Part shown: positions 34,075 through 46,999 of the stretch, piece after piece
How the letters are laid out: each line of letters begins with the position of its first letter
Position numbering within the stretch: position 1 is the first letter of the stretch
Notes under the pieces: generated by a model
Seen by the model: the letters and a program-made list of their open reading frames with translations, nothing else
Databases searched by the model: none
Told to the model about the DNA's origin: nothing
Assembly: GCA_023213395.1 (NCBI GenBank)
Contig: CM041465.1
Span: 208,823,741 to 208,887,740 of the forward strand
Length of the DNA stretch: 64,000 nucleotides
Direction of reading: 5' to 3'
Origin: Cycas panzhihuaensis
Taxonomy: Eukaryota; Cycadophyta
Translations under genes and position numbers: made by a program

Positions 34075-36013
34075 CCTTACTATTTGCAATGATAAGTCGG
34101 ACACCTAGACCATCTCTGAATTTTACGAACTTTTCTCTACCAAGTGGTTTGGTAAAGATATTTGTCGTCTAGTGCTCTGTAGGTCTGTAGTGGAAATTGA
34201 TTTCACCTTTTTTAACATGCTCTTTGATGAAATGGTGATGAATCTCTATGTGTTTTGTCCGTGCATGAAAAACTAGATTCTTGGTCAACTTGAGCACACT
34301 TTGATTGTCGCAATATTGTCTAGTGGGGTGATCCTACTCAAGTCTAAGCTCTTCAAGAATTTGTTTGAGCCAAATAGCCTCACAAGTTGCAATGACTGCA
34401 ACTTTGTACTCTACTTCTGTGGATGAAAAGGTAACATTTGGTTGTTTCTTACAACTCCATGAAATAACACTTGAATCAAGGGTAAAGCAATAACCTGAGG
34501 TTGATCTGCGACTATCTTGGCCTCTTGCCCAATTAGAATCTGAGAACCCTTCCAAGATGAAGTTCTTATTATGCACATATTGAAGGCCATGTTGTAGTTT
34601 GCCTTTGATGTATCTCAGTATGCATTTAGTTGCATTCCAATGCTTCTGATTTGGCTGAGACATGTACCTAGAACAAATCCCTACAGTAAATGAGATATCC
34701 GGTCTAGTGTTGGTGAGGTAGATTAGGCTACCAACTAGTTGTTGGAATAGAGTAGTATTTGCAAGTTCTGCTTCCTCATTGAGAGTCAACCTTGTTCCAT
34801 TCTCCATTGGTGTAGGCGCTAGTTTGCAATCTTGCATTCTGAACCACTGCAAAATGTCCCAAGAGTATTTTGCTTGGGAGATGAAGATATGGTCTGGCTA
34901 TTTCCATACTTCTAAGCCTAAAAGGTAATGGAAAAGTTCGAGATCTATCATCTCAAAACTTCTCTTAAGGTCACCTTGGAGAATCTCAATCATTTTAGTG
35001 TTATTTCCTATGATCACTAAGTCATCAACATACAAGATAATAAAAATAGCATGGTCCTTCCCAACTTTAATGTATAAGTTAGGATCTGATGTGGATCGAT
35101 GATATCCATGTCTCAAGAAGTAGTTATCAATTTTTGAGTACCATGCTCTTGGGGCTTGTTTCAATCCATACAATGCCTTTTTGAAGTGACAAACTAGATG
35201 TTCTTTGCCTTGTACTTTGTAGCCAGGAGGTTGCTCCAAATATACCTTCTCTTGAAGATCACCGTTGAGAAAGGTGCTCTTTATGTCCATCTAATAAACT
35301 GGCCATTGGCAGTGAGTAGCCAAGGACAAGACGAGTCTGATGGTTTTCATATTTGCAACAGGTGCAAAGGTCTCCTCATAATCAATGCCTTCTTTCTATT
35401 TGAAGCCATTTGTAACAAGTCGTGCCTTTTGGTACTTAAGTGTACCATCATAATGGAACTTGGTTTTGTAAACCTATTTGCAACTGATTGCTTGTTTGTG
35501 TTTAGGCAATTCTACCAAATTCCATGTTCCATTCTTTTCAATAGAATGGATTTCTTCATCCATGGCAGCCTTTCAATTTTTATTTTTAGAAGTCTCCTCA
35601 AAAGTGGAAGGCTCATCAACACGTAGCACTTCAGCCATAAGTGCATAATTGGTTTGTTGACGCATCCTTGATGGATGTTGTCTTTCTATGATTTGACTAT
35701 TTTGTATTGTCTGAGTATACCATTTGGGTAACTTCTTGGCTGATGTAACTTGAACCTCAAGGTCTTCTTGTCGAAGTGGTTGATCAACATAAGATGTGCT
35801 GGGATCAAGTGGAATAGATTTTAATGATGAAGAGACAATCAGTGCAAATGATGTACATGGTGTGGAAGATTGAGGGGGAAGGAAGTCCTCAACAATCTTT
35901 TTGCCCTTGTCAGTGGGAGGTTGGATGGATGCTAATTCCCACCTCTTATGATCTTCTTCAGCAAAGATAACATCTCTTGAGAGATGCATTTTCCTAGCAA
36001 TGGGATCATACAA
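34075..36013 (-). pseudogene. C2 reverse transcriptase and RNase H
   Basis: The minus strand shows HPSRMRQQTNYALMAEVL and FEETSKNKN before the RT. Next are MDIKSTFLNGDLQEKVYLEQPPGY, LKQAPRAWYSK and an intact YVDD at 35021-35032. A stop after EVWK (about 34895) splits off QWFRMQDCKLAPTPM and GSLIYLTNTRPDISF. RNase H follows with EGFSDSNWA, TFSSTEVEYKVA and LADIFTK-type end sequence. The acidic residues of RNase H are mostly kept. It would make the cDNA of C2. Confidence 0.85.
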
Positions 36014-36019
36014 TTTGTA

Positions 36020-37166
36020 TGCCTTGTTGTGAATGGCATAACCTACAAAAATACATTTAGGGCTATTTTTATCTAACTTTGATCTTTGCTAATTGGGGAT
36101 ATACATATATGCAATGCACCCAAAGATCTTCGAATGGCTAACGGTTGGCTTTTTGCCAGACCAAGCTTCCTCCGGTGTGATGTCGGTGACTACAGATGTA
36201 GGACTCCGATTTGCCACATAGGTAGCTGTATGGAATGCTTCTTCCCAATATGCTTGAGGTAGTCCTTTTGCATGCATCATGGCTTTGACTTTATTTGCCA
36301 AAGTTCAATTCATTCACTCGAAAACTTCATTTTCTTGAGGAGTATGTGGAGTAGTGAGCTGTCTTTGAACCCCATTGTCCTCGCAGAATTGGATGAACTC
36401 CTTTGAGGTAAATTCACCTCTATTATCTGATCTCAGAATCTTGATTGAATTTTCCACTTCTAGCTTGAATTCTTTGAATTTTTAAAATACACTAGATTTT
36501 TGCCTAATGAAATAGATCCAAACTTTATGTGAAAAGTCATCTATGAAGGAAATGTAGTACAATGCTCCTCCAAAAGATGTCGTGGACATGGGTCCACATA
36601 AATATGAGTGGATCAGCTACAAGGGTTGAGATGCATGCCATAAGTTGCCTTTAGGAAAAGGTTGTCGATACTAAGTCCTCATAATACAAGCTTCACAAAG
36701 ACACTTTGAACCATATACTCTTGGAAGTCCATGCACCATGTTTTTACTAATCATCATCTTGATATTATCTAAAGCTCAAGTGGCCTAGACGTTGATGCCA
36801 AAGCTGAATTTTTGACATGGTTTGTGTGACAGAGTATGTAGTATCAAGTGTGATATTAATTGCATCCATTTTGTAAAGTCCATAGTCTTCATGACCAATG
36901 GCTACCATATGATCATACTTGTCACTAATAATGCACTTCCCACTTTTAAACAAAATGCTTATCAGTTGTTTGTCCAGCTAACTAACAAATAGCAAACTCT
37001 TCTCCATTGAAAAAATAAGGTAGGCGTCTCTAATGGGAAATGTGGAAGCAGGATTGGCTGGTGAGTGAAAAGAGACAATTTTGCCTATACCTTAGATCTT
37101 GATAGATTCGTTGTTGCCAAATGTAATTGACTGACCACTTCGTTCTTTGATGTCATATAGTAGTTC
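36020..37166 (-). pseudogene. C2 integrase
   Basis: The minus strand begins with the protease tail, then MVAIGHEDYGLYKMD and LWHQRLGHLSFR (36765-36953), the GAG-pre-integrase zinc region. Core pieces follow in broken frames around 36300-36700. The open part MANKVKAMMHAKGLPQAYWEEAF...NRSPTSVV, ending GCIAYMYIPN, is at 36089-36301. Stops separate each block. Confidence 0.75.
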
Positions 37167-37171
37167 TTCAC

Positions 37172-37703
37172 TATTGAGAAAGTCAAAGGATTAGAATGCC
37201 TAAGACCAATAAAATCTAAGATCATAAAGATAGTTCACTCTAGTTCTAGAAAGCATAAGAGCAAAACTAAAAGATAAGCAAGACCAAGATCAATGGAGCA
37301 AGATGATACCAAAGTATGAGGAGAAGGAATTAGTTCTACTATAAAGAATACCAATTGATTAGCAAACTGATAACATAACATTAAACTCCAACTCTACATA
37401 TGAGACATGAGAGGTCTCAATATATAGAGAAATTGAGGTTACCTAACATTGTTGGATGTTTGACAAGTGGCAAACATCCAAGCTACATGCAATGCATGAA
37501 GGACGTGTCCTTTTGGTCTCTCAAGAGAGCAAAGATGCATGAGGGTCCATTTGACCCTTTAGTTACAATGTTATGTCACTAGGAGGAATGTGGATGTGCA
37601 CTTTATCACTTAAGTGATAAGTCACCCCATAAAGTGCAAAATAATGAATAAAAGAATAAAGTGAATAAAGTACATACTTAACATGAAAATATAAGGTTTA
37701 ACA
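37172..37703 (-). repeat. C3 3' LTR
   Basis: 532 bases. Carries the hairpin GGATGTTTG-acaagtgg-CAAACATCC near 37452, with one internal mismatch relative to C2, and TATCACTTAAGTGATA near 37603. Confidence 0.87.
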
Positions 37704-38320
37704 CCCCCCCCTTACTATTTACAATGTTAAGTCGGACGCCAAGACTATCTCTAAATTTTATAAATTTTTCTCTACCAAGAGGCTTGGTAAAGATATCTCG
37801 CTATTGCTCCTCTGAGGTCTCTTCAAGGTTGATCTCACCATCTGCACATGCTCTCTAATGAAGTGATGATGAACCTTGATGTGTTTGGTTTGTGCATGAA
37901 AAACTAGATTCTTAGCCAACTTGACTACACTCTGATTGTCACAATATATCCTGGTGGGGTGATTTTGCTCAATTCCAAGCTCCCCAAGAATCTTTCGTAG
38001 CCAGATAGCCTCACAAGCTGCGTTGGTAGCAGCTTTGTACTCTGCTTTAGTGGAGGACAAGGTAACATTAGGTTGCTTCTTACAACTCCATGAAACAACT
38101 GCTGAACCAAGGGTAAAGCAGTAACCCAAGGTGGATCTCTGGCTATCCTGACAACCTGCCCAATCAGAATCTGAGAACCCTTCCAAGATGAAGTCCTCAT
38201 TATGTGCATACTGAAGGCCATGTTGCAAAATTCCTTTGATGTATTTAAGTATGCAATTTGCTGCATTCCAATGTTTCTGATTGGGTTGAGACATGTATTT
38301 GGAACAAATCTCACTGCAAT
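37704..38320 (-). pseudogene. C3 RNase H remnant
   Basis: An open minus frame has SKYMSQPNQKHWNAANCIL, EGFSDSDWAGCQDSQRST, TLSSTKAEYKAA and YCDNQSVVKLAKN. RNase H acids are mostly present (the E of SSTEAEY is K). The frame is continuous upstream into unrelated text at about 38320, which marks the internal deletion junction. It ends in a frameshifted ADIFTK region. Confidence 0.8.
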
Positions 38321-39234
38321 CTAGTAAGTGTGAAGGCGCATGACACTCTTTTCTCTTTGCGTTGTCCATGCGTCCTACGTCCATCGTTTCTACTCCGTAC
38401 TCACTGCATGGTGTATGAACCTGCTCCAGAATTGAGCTGAGCATCCGTTGGATCGATCGAGACCCTCACATGAAATTATGTTCGAATCCAACTTGTAAAT
38501 GAGCGGATTGACCACTCTGAACATTTGTGAAGTCATGTAGGTGGCGGCGGCTGGGATTTTTAGAGCAAGATCGCACAGACTATATGGAGGTACACTTCTA
38601 GTTTGAACTCCTCTTTTTGCTTGTAGACAAAGAATAATCAGAATGAAGGCAGTAGAAAGATGCACGGTGGAGAGAGAGAACGTGATGCAGCACGGTCAAT
38701 CACTTTTGTACAGCCTTGAGAAGAATGTGTGGGATCCATAGAGGGTGAACAATCTTCCTCAGATGAATAAGATACCTCAGCAATAGTGAATGAGCAAATT
38801 TGATCTTACCAAGTGGGGTTTAAGGGCTAAAAACTACCTAGAATGGAATCATAGCCTGCAAGAAATCTGTAACTTGGGATAATCTCAGTCAGTGAGACTT
38901 AAACACCATCATAATACTCCAACACTCTGATTTGGAGGAAGAACTAGCTGGAAAAATCAATCTTTAGTGAAAAAACACAAGAAAACTTGAGTAGATTAAC
39001 TCAAAACCCTTGAAGAAGATCTGAAAAAAAAAATACAGAATTGAGTATGATGAGCTCCAGCCATTAAAATTGCTCCAGAAATGTCTTTGATCTGCAGTAG
39101 TAAGCTTAAATAAACCTTGGATCGCCTTCAGAGAGCGAAGGTTGCCACCAAGGGTTTGTAGAAACCAATCTAAGTATCCCTTGAAGAAGAAATTAGAACT
39201 GAGGGAACTAGTCTCCTCTAGCTCTGATACCAAA
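38320..39234 (-). other. C3 leader joined to RNase H by deletion
   Basis: Sequence between the deletion junction and the primer site. It is more GC-rich around 38330-38700 than the rest of the element. The minus frame at 38390-38665 is open but has no family features. I treat it as leader sequence, which in C2 is about 1.9 kb. Confidence 0.5.
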
Positions 39235-39341
39235 TATTGAGAAAGTCAAAGCATTAGAATGCCTAAGACCAATAAAATCCAAGATCATGAAGATAGTTCA
39301 CTCTAGTTCTAGAAATCATAAGAGCAAAACTAAAAGATAAG

Positions 39342-40150
39342 TGTTGACTGATAGATTCCACACCCTTCGTGGAATCAGTGCACTTGTCAAGGTTACACAG
39401 CGCTATAGTCTAGTTTTAGGACACTGTCAACATGGTTATACACATATATTCCACATATAATTCCATATATAATTCACAGAATGGTACATGATGTAATTCA
39501 ATACATACTTTAGCACATCATCAACACACATCAAGAATGCACCAATTTCCACATAACTCTTCTTTTATTAATTCAACAGTTTATTTACACGGTGGAATGC
39601 GTTCTGAGCATTCCAAAGACAGATACCCTCTGTTACATATGCGTGCCAGATGGTACTTCTCATGCACTCATGCTCCAATCGGTCATCATCGTCTTGTCAT
39701 CTGCACCTTTGCGTACCCTTGATCTCCGGCTCTCACCCTAACCAGGTGAATCATGCGTACCTCCTTAAGTACTCCTGTTGGTACCTTTTGGTCAAGGGTT
39801 ATGACCGTCATAACCGTATCTTTCAACCATGCGTACCTCTTCAATTAATGCGTACCTCTTCACTTAATCTCTTTGGTTAACCTTAATTAATTCTTCCTTT
39901 GGTTCCGTACGTCCGTACATACGTCTGGCACCTCCCCAGGTCTTCACTGGTCCCCCCCTGGAGTAATGCGTACCGCTTCAGCCATGTTCGCCATTGCGTT
40001 CACGCTCTTGCCATGCGTTCTGTCATGCGTGCCGTTCAGTGCACGACTGTCATACGTACCAGAATGCATGTTTTACTGCACTGCACAACCCAAAGTTATC
40101 GACCTACCTCCCGGTCCTCACACACCATTGAGTCAATTTTGATGCCAACA
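39342..40150 (-). repeat. E2 3' LTR
   Basis: 809 bases. The first 150 or so are identical to the other LTR; later parts differ in small clusters, often near CAG, CTG or CCGG. It contains repeated TGCGTACC and GGTACC motifs like those in the internal 60-bp array. Confidence 0.92.
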
Positions 40151-40229
40151 TCTATCCGGGTCAATAGCTATGGGTTTGAGCATCCTTGCTCAACAAAACT
40201 CAAAAGTCAAAAATTTCGGTATCCCTCCC

Positions 40230-41293
40230 CACTGCTTCAAAGGCCTCCTGCCGCCTTGGTTGTCCTGCATTTCTTCATTTATTTGTGTCGGGTAGCAATG
40301 ATGGCGTCCTTTTCCTTTATCTTCTCTGAAGGGTCGCTATCTACGCTTTGTACCGCCTCCATATCCCGAATCATCTGTATAATTGGCCTGCCTTGTCCTG
40401 TGGTGTAGGCGGTGCCGAGGGTTCTCCAACCTCTTCTCGCTGGAAGTCTTCCCAATCTTCCCAGGATGCTTCTGCCTCCTCCTCTTTCTCTTCTTCTGAC
40501 TCTTCCTCTCCTTTCCTCCTCTTCCCACGTCGATGGATAACTTGCTTTGTCCCCGTGAGGAATAGGTGTACCGGGTTTTTGTAACCTGTAAGTACTTTCT
40601 GCATTTGTTTCTGAATTCTCCTTTTAAGTTCCATACTGGTAGTCGTGTCTGGGAACTCTGCAACCCACTATTTAATGATTGGTTCCCGAGGAGAAATAGT
40701 GGTTCTGATTAGTTGGACTTCCGGACACGGTAAAATAGAATAGCCGAGCAATGAAGGATGGCGAAAGGGTTGTGTCACGATTTCAGTAATCGCCTCATAT
40801 TTTACGCTAAAAATTCGGACCAATTCATTCTTTCTCCATCCCGAATTTGCAAGAGTACACCGCATCATACCTCCACGAATGTAGGTATATTTTCTTTTGA
40901 CAAAAATCGGAATTAATTACCTTAGCCACCCTTTGCAATTTGATATCCATGATGTCGGCCACCTCGATTCCGCGACATTATCCGGGTGTTAGGATGGCAT
41001 AATTTTTTCATCCACATTTCACATCCACCTCGACCTCTTGGTTCCCAATGGAACTTCGCCTCCTTGGGAAGTCCAAGAATGGTGTGGACTATTTCGCATC
41101 CAATTTAGCTTTGCCATTGTTTGCTTTTAGGGTCAACGATTTGGTCCATTAACCGTGGGTCATAATACATGGGGTTGCGTAAAATATAGTCCGCCCATCC
41201 CGCCCGCTTGATCTTCGCCCCAAATGCCGCCGGTAGGGCTTGGAGGTCTGTTTCACTTAGGAATGTATGCCTCTTGGCGACCCTCGTACTCAT
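40230..41293 (-). pseudogene. E2 ORF3
   Basis: Starts at the ATG at 41293 (MSTRVAKRHTFLSETDLQALP), aligning with E1 ORF3. This copy has no stop where E1 has two. The rest is broken by frameshifts: HPSLLGYSILPCPEVQL and ISPREPIIK at 40668-40868, then a basic-to-acidic run with GEEESEEEKEEEAEASWEDW at 40371-40634. The C-terminal coiled-coil text (ATLQRR, KEKDAIIAT) is still visible to about 40290. Same unknown role as in E1. Confidence 0.6.
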
Positions 41294-41469
41294 GATGGTC
41301 GTGGATTTCCGAGTAAAACAGAAAACCTAAGCGTCTTCGGTAGAACCGCACATACGTGCCTCAGGAACGCTTGCCCGTTTCACCGCTCGTCCATCGTGAC
41401 GCTGCACCGAGCAAACCCTTGCGCCGCGTGGTCCGTTTCCGCTCTGCGTCTGCACGGAATGTTCGCAGT

Positions 41470-41850
41470 GCGTAATAATTTGTCGCTTTTGCGTATTTTG
41501 TCTTATACGTGCCCTTGGTGCATTATCTTGCTTAAAATTAATTGTGCGTGCTCGATTACGTACTTTCTTTGCACGATAACACACATAGCCCTTTAAGTCT
41601 CTTTTACACAGTGCGTACCCGATTACGTACGTCGTTGGTACGTATAATGTATGACTCGAGTTTACGCTCACGTGCCTTTGTCGTACTGCTCACGTGCTTT
41701 TCGTGCGTATAATGTAGTTGAGTCACTTAAAATTATTTCTACTATGCGTGCACTGTCGCGTGCATTTTCCGCACGCATAGTATAATTCGGAGCCACTTTT
41801 TCCACTATGCGTACTTTTATGAATTGCTTGGTACGTATAGTATATTTTAC
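41470..41850. repeat. E2 tandem array rich in GTAC
   Basis: About six units near 60 bases with variable spacing, each with a GCGTAC or GCGTGC start and a GTACGTATAGTATA-like end. The place and orientation are the same as the E1 array (8800-9030), but there are more units and more CG. Confidence 0.7.
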
Positions 41851-41999
41851 ACTTTTATCACTGTCCAATCAGACATACCGTAACGCACTGCTTTGCGCAC
41901 TGTAATTCGCCTTGTATCTTGATGAATTCCCTCCGTTTTTCTTGGATTACGCTGCTGTTGCTTATGTCAGAACTGAGTTATGGGTTTTTTTTTTTTTTT

Positions 42000-43250
42000 A
42001 TCCATACCGAACGGGATCATGGCTCGGTATCAAGGCAGTCGATTGCCTCAATATCATGCAATACGCTATGGTACAACCAATGATCCTATTTGGTGACTCG
42101 ATATAAGACTTGAGTCTGCTACCATTTACCCGTGTTGGTAGCAGGTCCGTTGATTTCTCGGTGCCGAACCATTTTGAAAATTTTTTCTGCGATGTATGGT
42201 CCTAACCATCGCATCTTGAGTTTCACCGGTGCGTTTTGAATTTCTTGTCAGATAGCAATACGTGATCACCCTCATGGAATTGTGGTTTCGCAGATAGCGG
42301 TCATGCCACGCCTTTTGTCGCCTTTTCTCTATATGTCGCACCCAATTTGCTAGATGTCGCGTTTCTTCCAACCGTATTAAATCTTCCGATCGTCGTTCAG
42401 GATCGGCGGTCGTCAGTCGGCATTGTATTGCCACCGCAAGTCGGGTATCTCGAACTCGCTTGGAAGGATGGCTTCGTGCCATACACCGCTTGAAATGGTG
42501 TTTGCCCCACCGATCGCTTATCGTCGTCATTTGAAAAGCCCATAGTACGGAAGGTAACTTCTCGGCCCAACTGATCGCCGATGTCGCATATCTTCCGTAA
42601 ATGCTGATTATCTTGTTGGAGCTTTCCGCTTGACCATTAGCTCGGGATAGTATGGGGTTGATTTCCTGGGCGATCATGAAGGCGGTTGTCAATGCTTCCA
42701 TGGTTTGGTTGAGGAAATGGGCACCTTGGTCACTCACAATCTCAAGGGGCATCCAAATCTCGTGATTATCACCTCGTGCAATCTTGTTGTGCTTTCATCG
42801 GCTTTCCTCAATGCACGTGCTTCTACCCACTTTGTCGTGTAGTCGGTGGCTACTAGAATATATCGAGCGCTTGATCGTCGTCTTCTTTGGTTTGATTGGC
42901 CCCACAAAGTCGAGTCCCCACTTTTCAAAGCGGTGCCAAGGGTAGTATAGGATGCAACGGGTGGAAATCCTCGGTTAGGTTTCCCCACTGCGTTGGCGGT
43001 GGTCGCATGCTTGAACCCATTTCTTCACATCGTCGAACATTGATGGCCACCGTAATCCCGACGTCAAGATTTTCCGCCATGTGGCCAATTTCCCCATGTG
43101 GCCACCCGCTACTCCTTCATGTGCCTGCGACATAACTGATTTGTCTCATGTCGAACACAACGCCGCAATATGTCATCTCGTCCCAATTTATACAATTCTC
43201 CACTAATGAGTCGGTACGGCCCGCTTTTCTAATGAAATTCCTTCTTCGTC
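42000..43250 (-). pseudogene. E2 integrase
   Basis: The minus strand has YILVATDYTTKWVEARALRKAD (42734-42988), then IVSDQGAHFLNQTMEALTTAF and ANGQAESSNKII (42126-42752), the core with its catalytic acids. AEKLPSVLWAFQMTT follows. Frameshifts near 42750 and upstream of 42988 break it. The HHCC region lies near 43000-43140 in other frames. Confidence 0.75.
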
Positions 43251-43429
43251 TGATCTAATTACTGGGACTTCTGGGTTGCTAGGTATTACGGTATACCCTC
43301 ATACCATCTTCGAATCGACCCATACCGAATAGAGTCGTCTGGAAAGTCATCCGTACCCCGTAGCTCTCTCTCCATTTTTGATTCTTGATAGTTGATCTGA
43401 GATAATGTGCGCCTTACCCGGTTTCACAA

Positions 43430-44900
43430 TGATTCGAGCGAGAATTCTTGAAACAAAGATTAACCATCTGCGATTCTTCCTCGCATAATAGGTTTGTTCA
43501 CCAGATACATCAAAGCTTGATGGTCGACAAAAAATAGAAATGGATTAGATAATAAATAGTGTCGAAATTTACGTAGTGCATAAACCATGCCGAGTGCTTC
43601 TCTCTCTCTGTTGTATAATTACGCTCTGCTCTTGTAAGTTTCCGATCGCAAAATATATTGGATGATCCATTTTATCATCACTGGTTAGGCCAATACGCAT
43701 CCAATAGCGTATTGTGACGCGTCCACATGCACATGGAAGGTTCTCTTCCAATCCGGGAATCGTAGTATCGGTCTCGCTACTATGGCTCGCCTTCAAGTGT
43801 TTGAATGCTCAAGGTTGATCTTTAGTCCATATCCATTCAATATTCTTTTTCAAAGAATTCTTCCGTAGGTCCGGATATATACGCATATCCTCGATAAATT
43901 TTCTGTAATATCCGGTTAAACCCAAAAACCTTTTAGTCGCTTCCTCGTATTTGGTGTCGGAAAGTGTAAAATGGCGAGACACTTCATTTGGATCATCGGC
44001 AATCCTTCTTTCTTGACTATGTGCCCCAAGAGGTTTCCAAATGGTACCGTAAATGTACACTTTTACGGATTGAGACACGATTTGTTTTCCTGCAAGTTTG
44101 CAACATTTCTCTTAAGTTTTCCATGTGGTTCTTCATTAACCCGTACAATGTCCAATCGCCTAAAAATACAAAGAACTTTTTCTCCAATGAACTTACGAAG
44201 ATATTAATCACAATCCGTTGAAATGTTCTTTGGTGCATTCGTAAGACCAAATGGCATTACCTTATAGGCGTCACGTGCCCCATTCCGCTACGAATGTTGT
44301 TTTGGCTCGATCTTACGGGGCAATCACTGATTGTACCCACTAAATCCGTCGTGAATGAATAAATTTCATTTCCTCCGATCGCTTCTAGAATATCCTCCGT
44401 GAATGGCAAGCGGAAATGGATCTTTTTTCGTCACTTTGTTTAATTGTCTGTAATCCACACAGACTCGAATTTTCCCATTTTTCTTTGGGACTACTACTAC
44501 AGGGCTCACCCAGTCACTGTAGTCAATTTCATATATATACCCTGCTTCTAACATTTTATCCAGTTCGGTTTTTACTTTTTCTTTATACTTCGGATTCATA
44601 CGATATGGTCGCTGTTTCACTGGTTTAGCGTCTTCCACCAGATCAATGTGATGCATTCCTATTTCCGAAGGAATACCTTTCAAATCTTTATATGACCACG
44701 CAAATACATCACGGAATTCTTCGAACAATTGCTTTGAGCTTTGGCTCTTGTTTGGGAATCCCAATAATCTCCAATTCGAATGAGTTTAGGATTTTCCCGA
44801 GTTGCCAACATTAATTTCTTGTTTTCAACTTTGTTTTCCCACATCTTCCACATTTTCCGCTTTGTGCCCCGGAGTATCTTCTATTTCTCTTTCTCCAACG
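43430..44900 (-). pseudogene. E2 reverse transcriptase and RNase H
   Basis: The minus strand gives FAWSYKDLKGIPSEIGMHHI, VVVPKKNGKIRVCVDYR and LNKVTKKDPFPL (44366-44764). Then comes VFLGDWTLYG at about 44150-44165, where E1 has VFLDDW, so the first catalytic aspartate reads glycine. FLGLTGYYRKFIEDM (43809-44078) and RNase H pieces follow to 43430. There are at least four frame changes. It is either an inactive enzyme or a damaged consensus. Confidence 0.8.
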
Positions 44901-44949
44901 GTGAATTTCAGAACTCTGCAGGATAATTCACAATTTCTTCATTTTCGCT

Positions 44950-45940
44950 ATGTGTGGAATCTATTGTTTCATGATCATTGGATCTTTGTTCTAGCTTTAT
45001 GCTCATTATTCTCGATATGTTTGAACCGTGTCTACTTCTTGGTTTTCGAGGTATGCCTAAAGGTTTTGATAAAAGATTCCCTTAGGTTTTCCCAAGTTAT
45101 CTCTAAGTTTTTCTCCCTTCCAGAACCGCTTTTTGCTACTTTCCCGTGGTGTGGTAGAAGTAGTTAGACCAATCTCCTTAGGTATACTCAAGGATTTCAG
45201 CTCGCTTACACACTGTATGTGTTTTCTAGGGTCCCGTCCGACATAGACTATCGGAATAGCTAGTTGGTTCGGATGATCGAATCGTATTCGCAACATCGAT
45301 TGCAATTCTTGCCAATGGCTAAGGTTATGTTGGTGAGCTAAGTACCAATACCAAGCTGTCCCTCGTAGAGTTAGAATTAAGTCCTGTTGCCATTTAGTTT
45401 TATCCCCGTTATCTTGTTCTATCCAATACTCAATACAATGTGTTAAATGGGTAGTCCCATATAACTGTTCCCCATAGAATGGTTTAACGTAATCTCCAAT
45501 ATAGGTTTGACCGCTAGTTTTTTCATTTTGTTTCCTAGACCAGACTCGCTAGAAGCACTTACCAGCAATCCTCCTTCCATTTCTCCAGTTTTGGCGCCAA
45601 TGGTTGGAAGAGATTTAAGGTCAAGGGTGTACCTCTAAGGAAGAAGAGGAGGGAATGTTACTTCCTTCCTCGGGTTGTATAAAAGGGGGGGGTAGGGAAT
45701 CTACCTCAGGACCCACACCTGAAGTAGACGGATGCCTGGGTTACTACTAACTAGAAAAAACTATGAAAATTACTAGATAAACTAGGGGTTGGTTGGTCTA
45801 GGGTGTTATCGGTTTCCAAAGGATCATTAGTCGAGATATAATCAAAAGAATTTAAATTATCATCATCAATGTTTACGGATACATATTTAGATAACAAATT
45901 ACATCCGAATGAAGAGGAGTTTACTTCATAAGCATCCACG
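44950..45940 (-). pseudogene. E2 second gag-like domain and linker
   Basis: The minus strand reads YEVNSSSFGCNLLSKYV (45751-45939), a variable acidic stretch, then YIGDYVKPFYGEQLYGTTHL-like text and GTAWYWYLAHQ. SHWQELQSMLRIRFDHP and a IYVGRDPRKHIQ segment follow (about 45230-45360). It matches the E1 domain at 12078-12921 and, unlike E1, is not split by another element. So the block between protease and RT is original to the family and not a by-product of G1. Confidence 0.55.
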
Positions 45941-45999
45941 GAGCCAGTAATCCACGAACCTCATACCATGTTCGTCATCCGAAGAGTTGTATACCTCCT

Positions 46000-46870
46000 C
46001 AAGATCCGTTGGTTCTTCATGCCGATCATCGCTTGACGTCGTGGGTTCTTCCGCCATGTGGAAGATATGTTCTTCCTCATTGGAAGAGAATGTTGTCTTT
46101 GATTCTTGTTGTGCTAGATCCTTCGTCCGATTACCTCAATTGAATTCCTTCCCAAAGATTGGTAGCACCACTTTGTTGTTCTTTGTCGACAAAGTGAAGG
46201 TTACCTTTTCCCACCTGGAGGCATTGCGTTACGCACAACCATGGCCTTCCTAGTAACGCTGGTAGGGAGTGGCTCCTTTCTCTGCTTCTACGATCGTGAA
46301 GTCGACTCTCACCACTATCCCCGCCACGTTTACTTTTATATCGGCCAACCGCCTACCGGTCGCACCAGAATTCATTGGCCAATTTGAGTGAATAAGTTCT
46401 TTGCCCAATTGCGGACTTCCCAATTTACGCCATGTTGCGAGGGTAACACGTTCATCGCCCCTCCATCCACAATGACTCGAGGAAATGTTTCTCCCAATAC
46501 ACCATGGTTACCATTGGATCCATGTCGAACGATGGTATAACTTGTTTCAAGCTTTTGGTAATTCCTTTTGCAACACACCTCCTTTAATCCAATCAATCAC
46601 CGAGACAGAGGAATGGTCAATCGCAATCGCTTTACTAAATTCTCCATTAGTACCAACATTCGGGAATATCTTCTGGTAATCCTTTGAATAACTCCTCCAT
46701 TTGCACCATTTGGGGTTTTACCGTTGATTCTTCTAGTAGTTTCTCCGGCTCTTTTTGTTTGTTTTCGAACGTACACATTTTTGTTTCCGGCTTACCCATT
46801 GGCGATATCTTCCTCCGGATTAAACCATCCAACACTTGTTTTGCTTTCTTGTACCGATCCAATTCGGTTG
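46000..46870 (-). pseudogene. E2 protease and gag-protease linker
   Basis: The linker frame at 46647-46862 has VVQMEELFKGLPEDIP. The protease site near 46453-46467 reads RVIVDGGAMNVLP, with the DGG triad usual for this branch. A second half near 46190-46330 includes LLGRPWL-like text in another frame. Frameshifts separate all parts. Confidence 0.65.
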
Positions 46871-46999
46871 GGGATGTGGGTATTCTTCATCCACTTTCTC
46901 TTTCGCTTATTACGCAATTTCACATTTTTGTTTAAAGACGATCGTCATTAAGTTTGTTGCTTTGGCTTTACCCTTGCAATCTTCATTTTGTGGTCACTT

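Noticed and set aside
39899-40408. 169-codon + strand frame at the E2 3' LTR
   Set aside because: Antisense to the LTR and to the end of ORF3; no homologue in the other E2 LTR, where the frame breaks.
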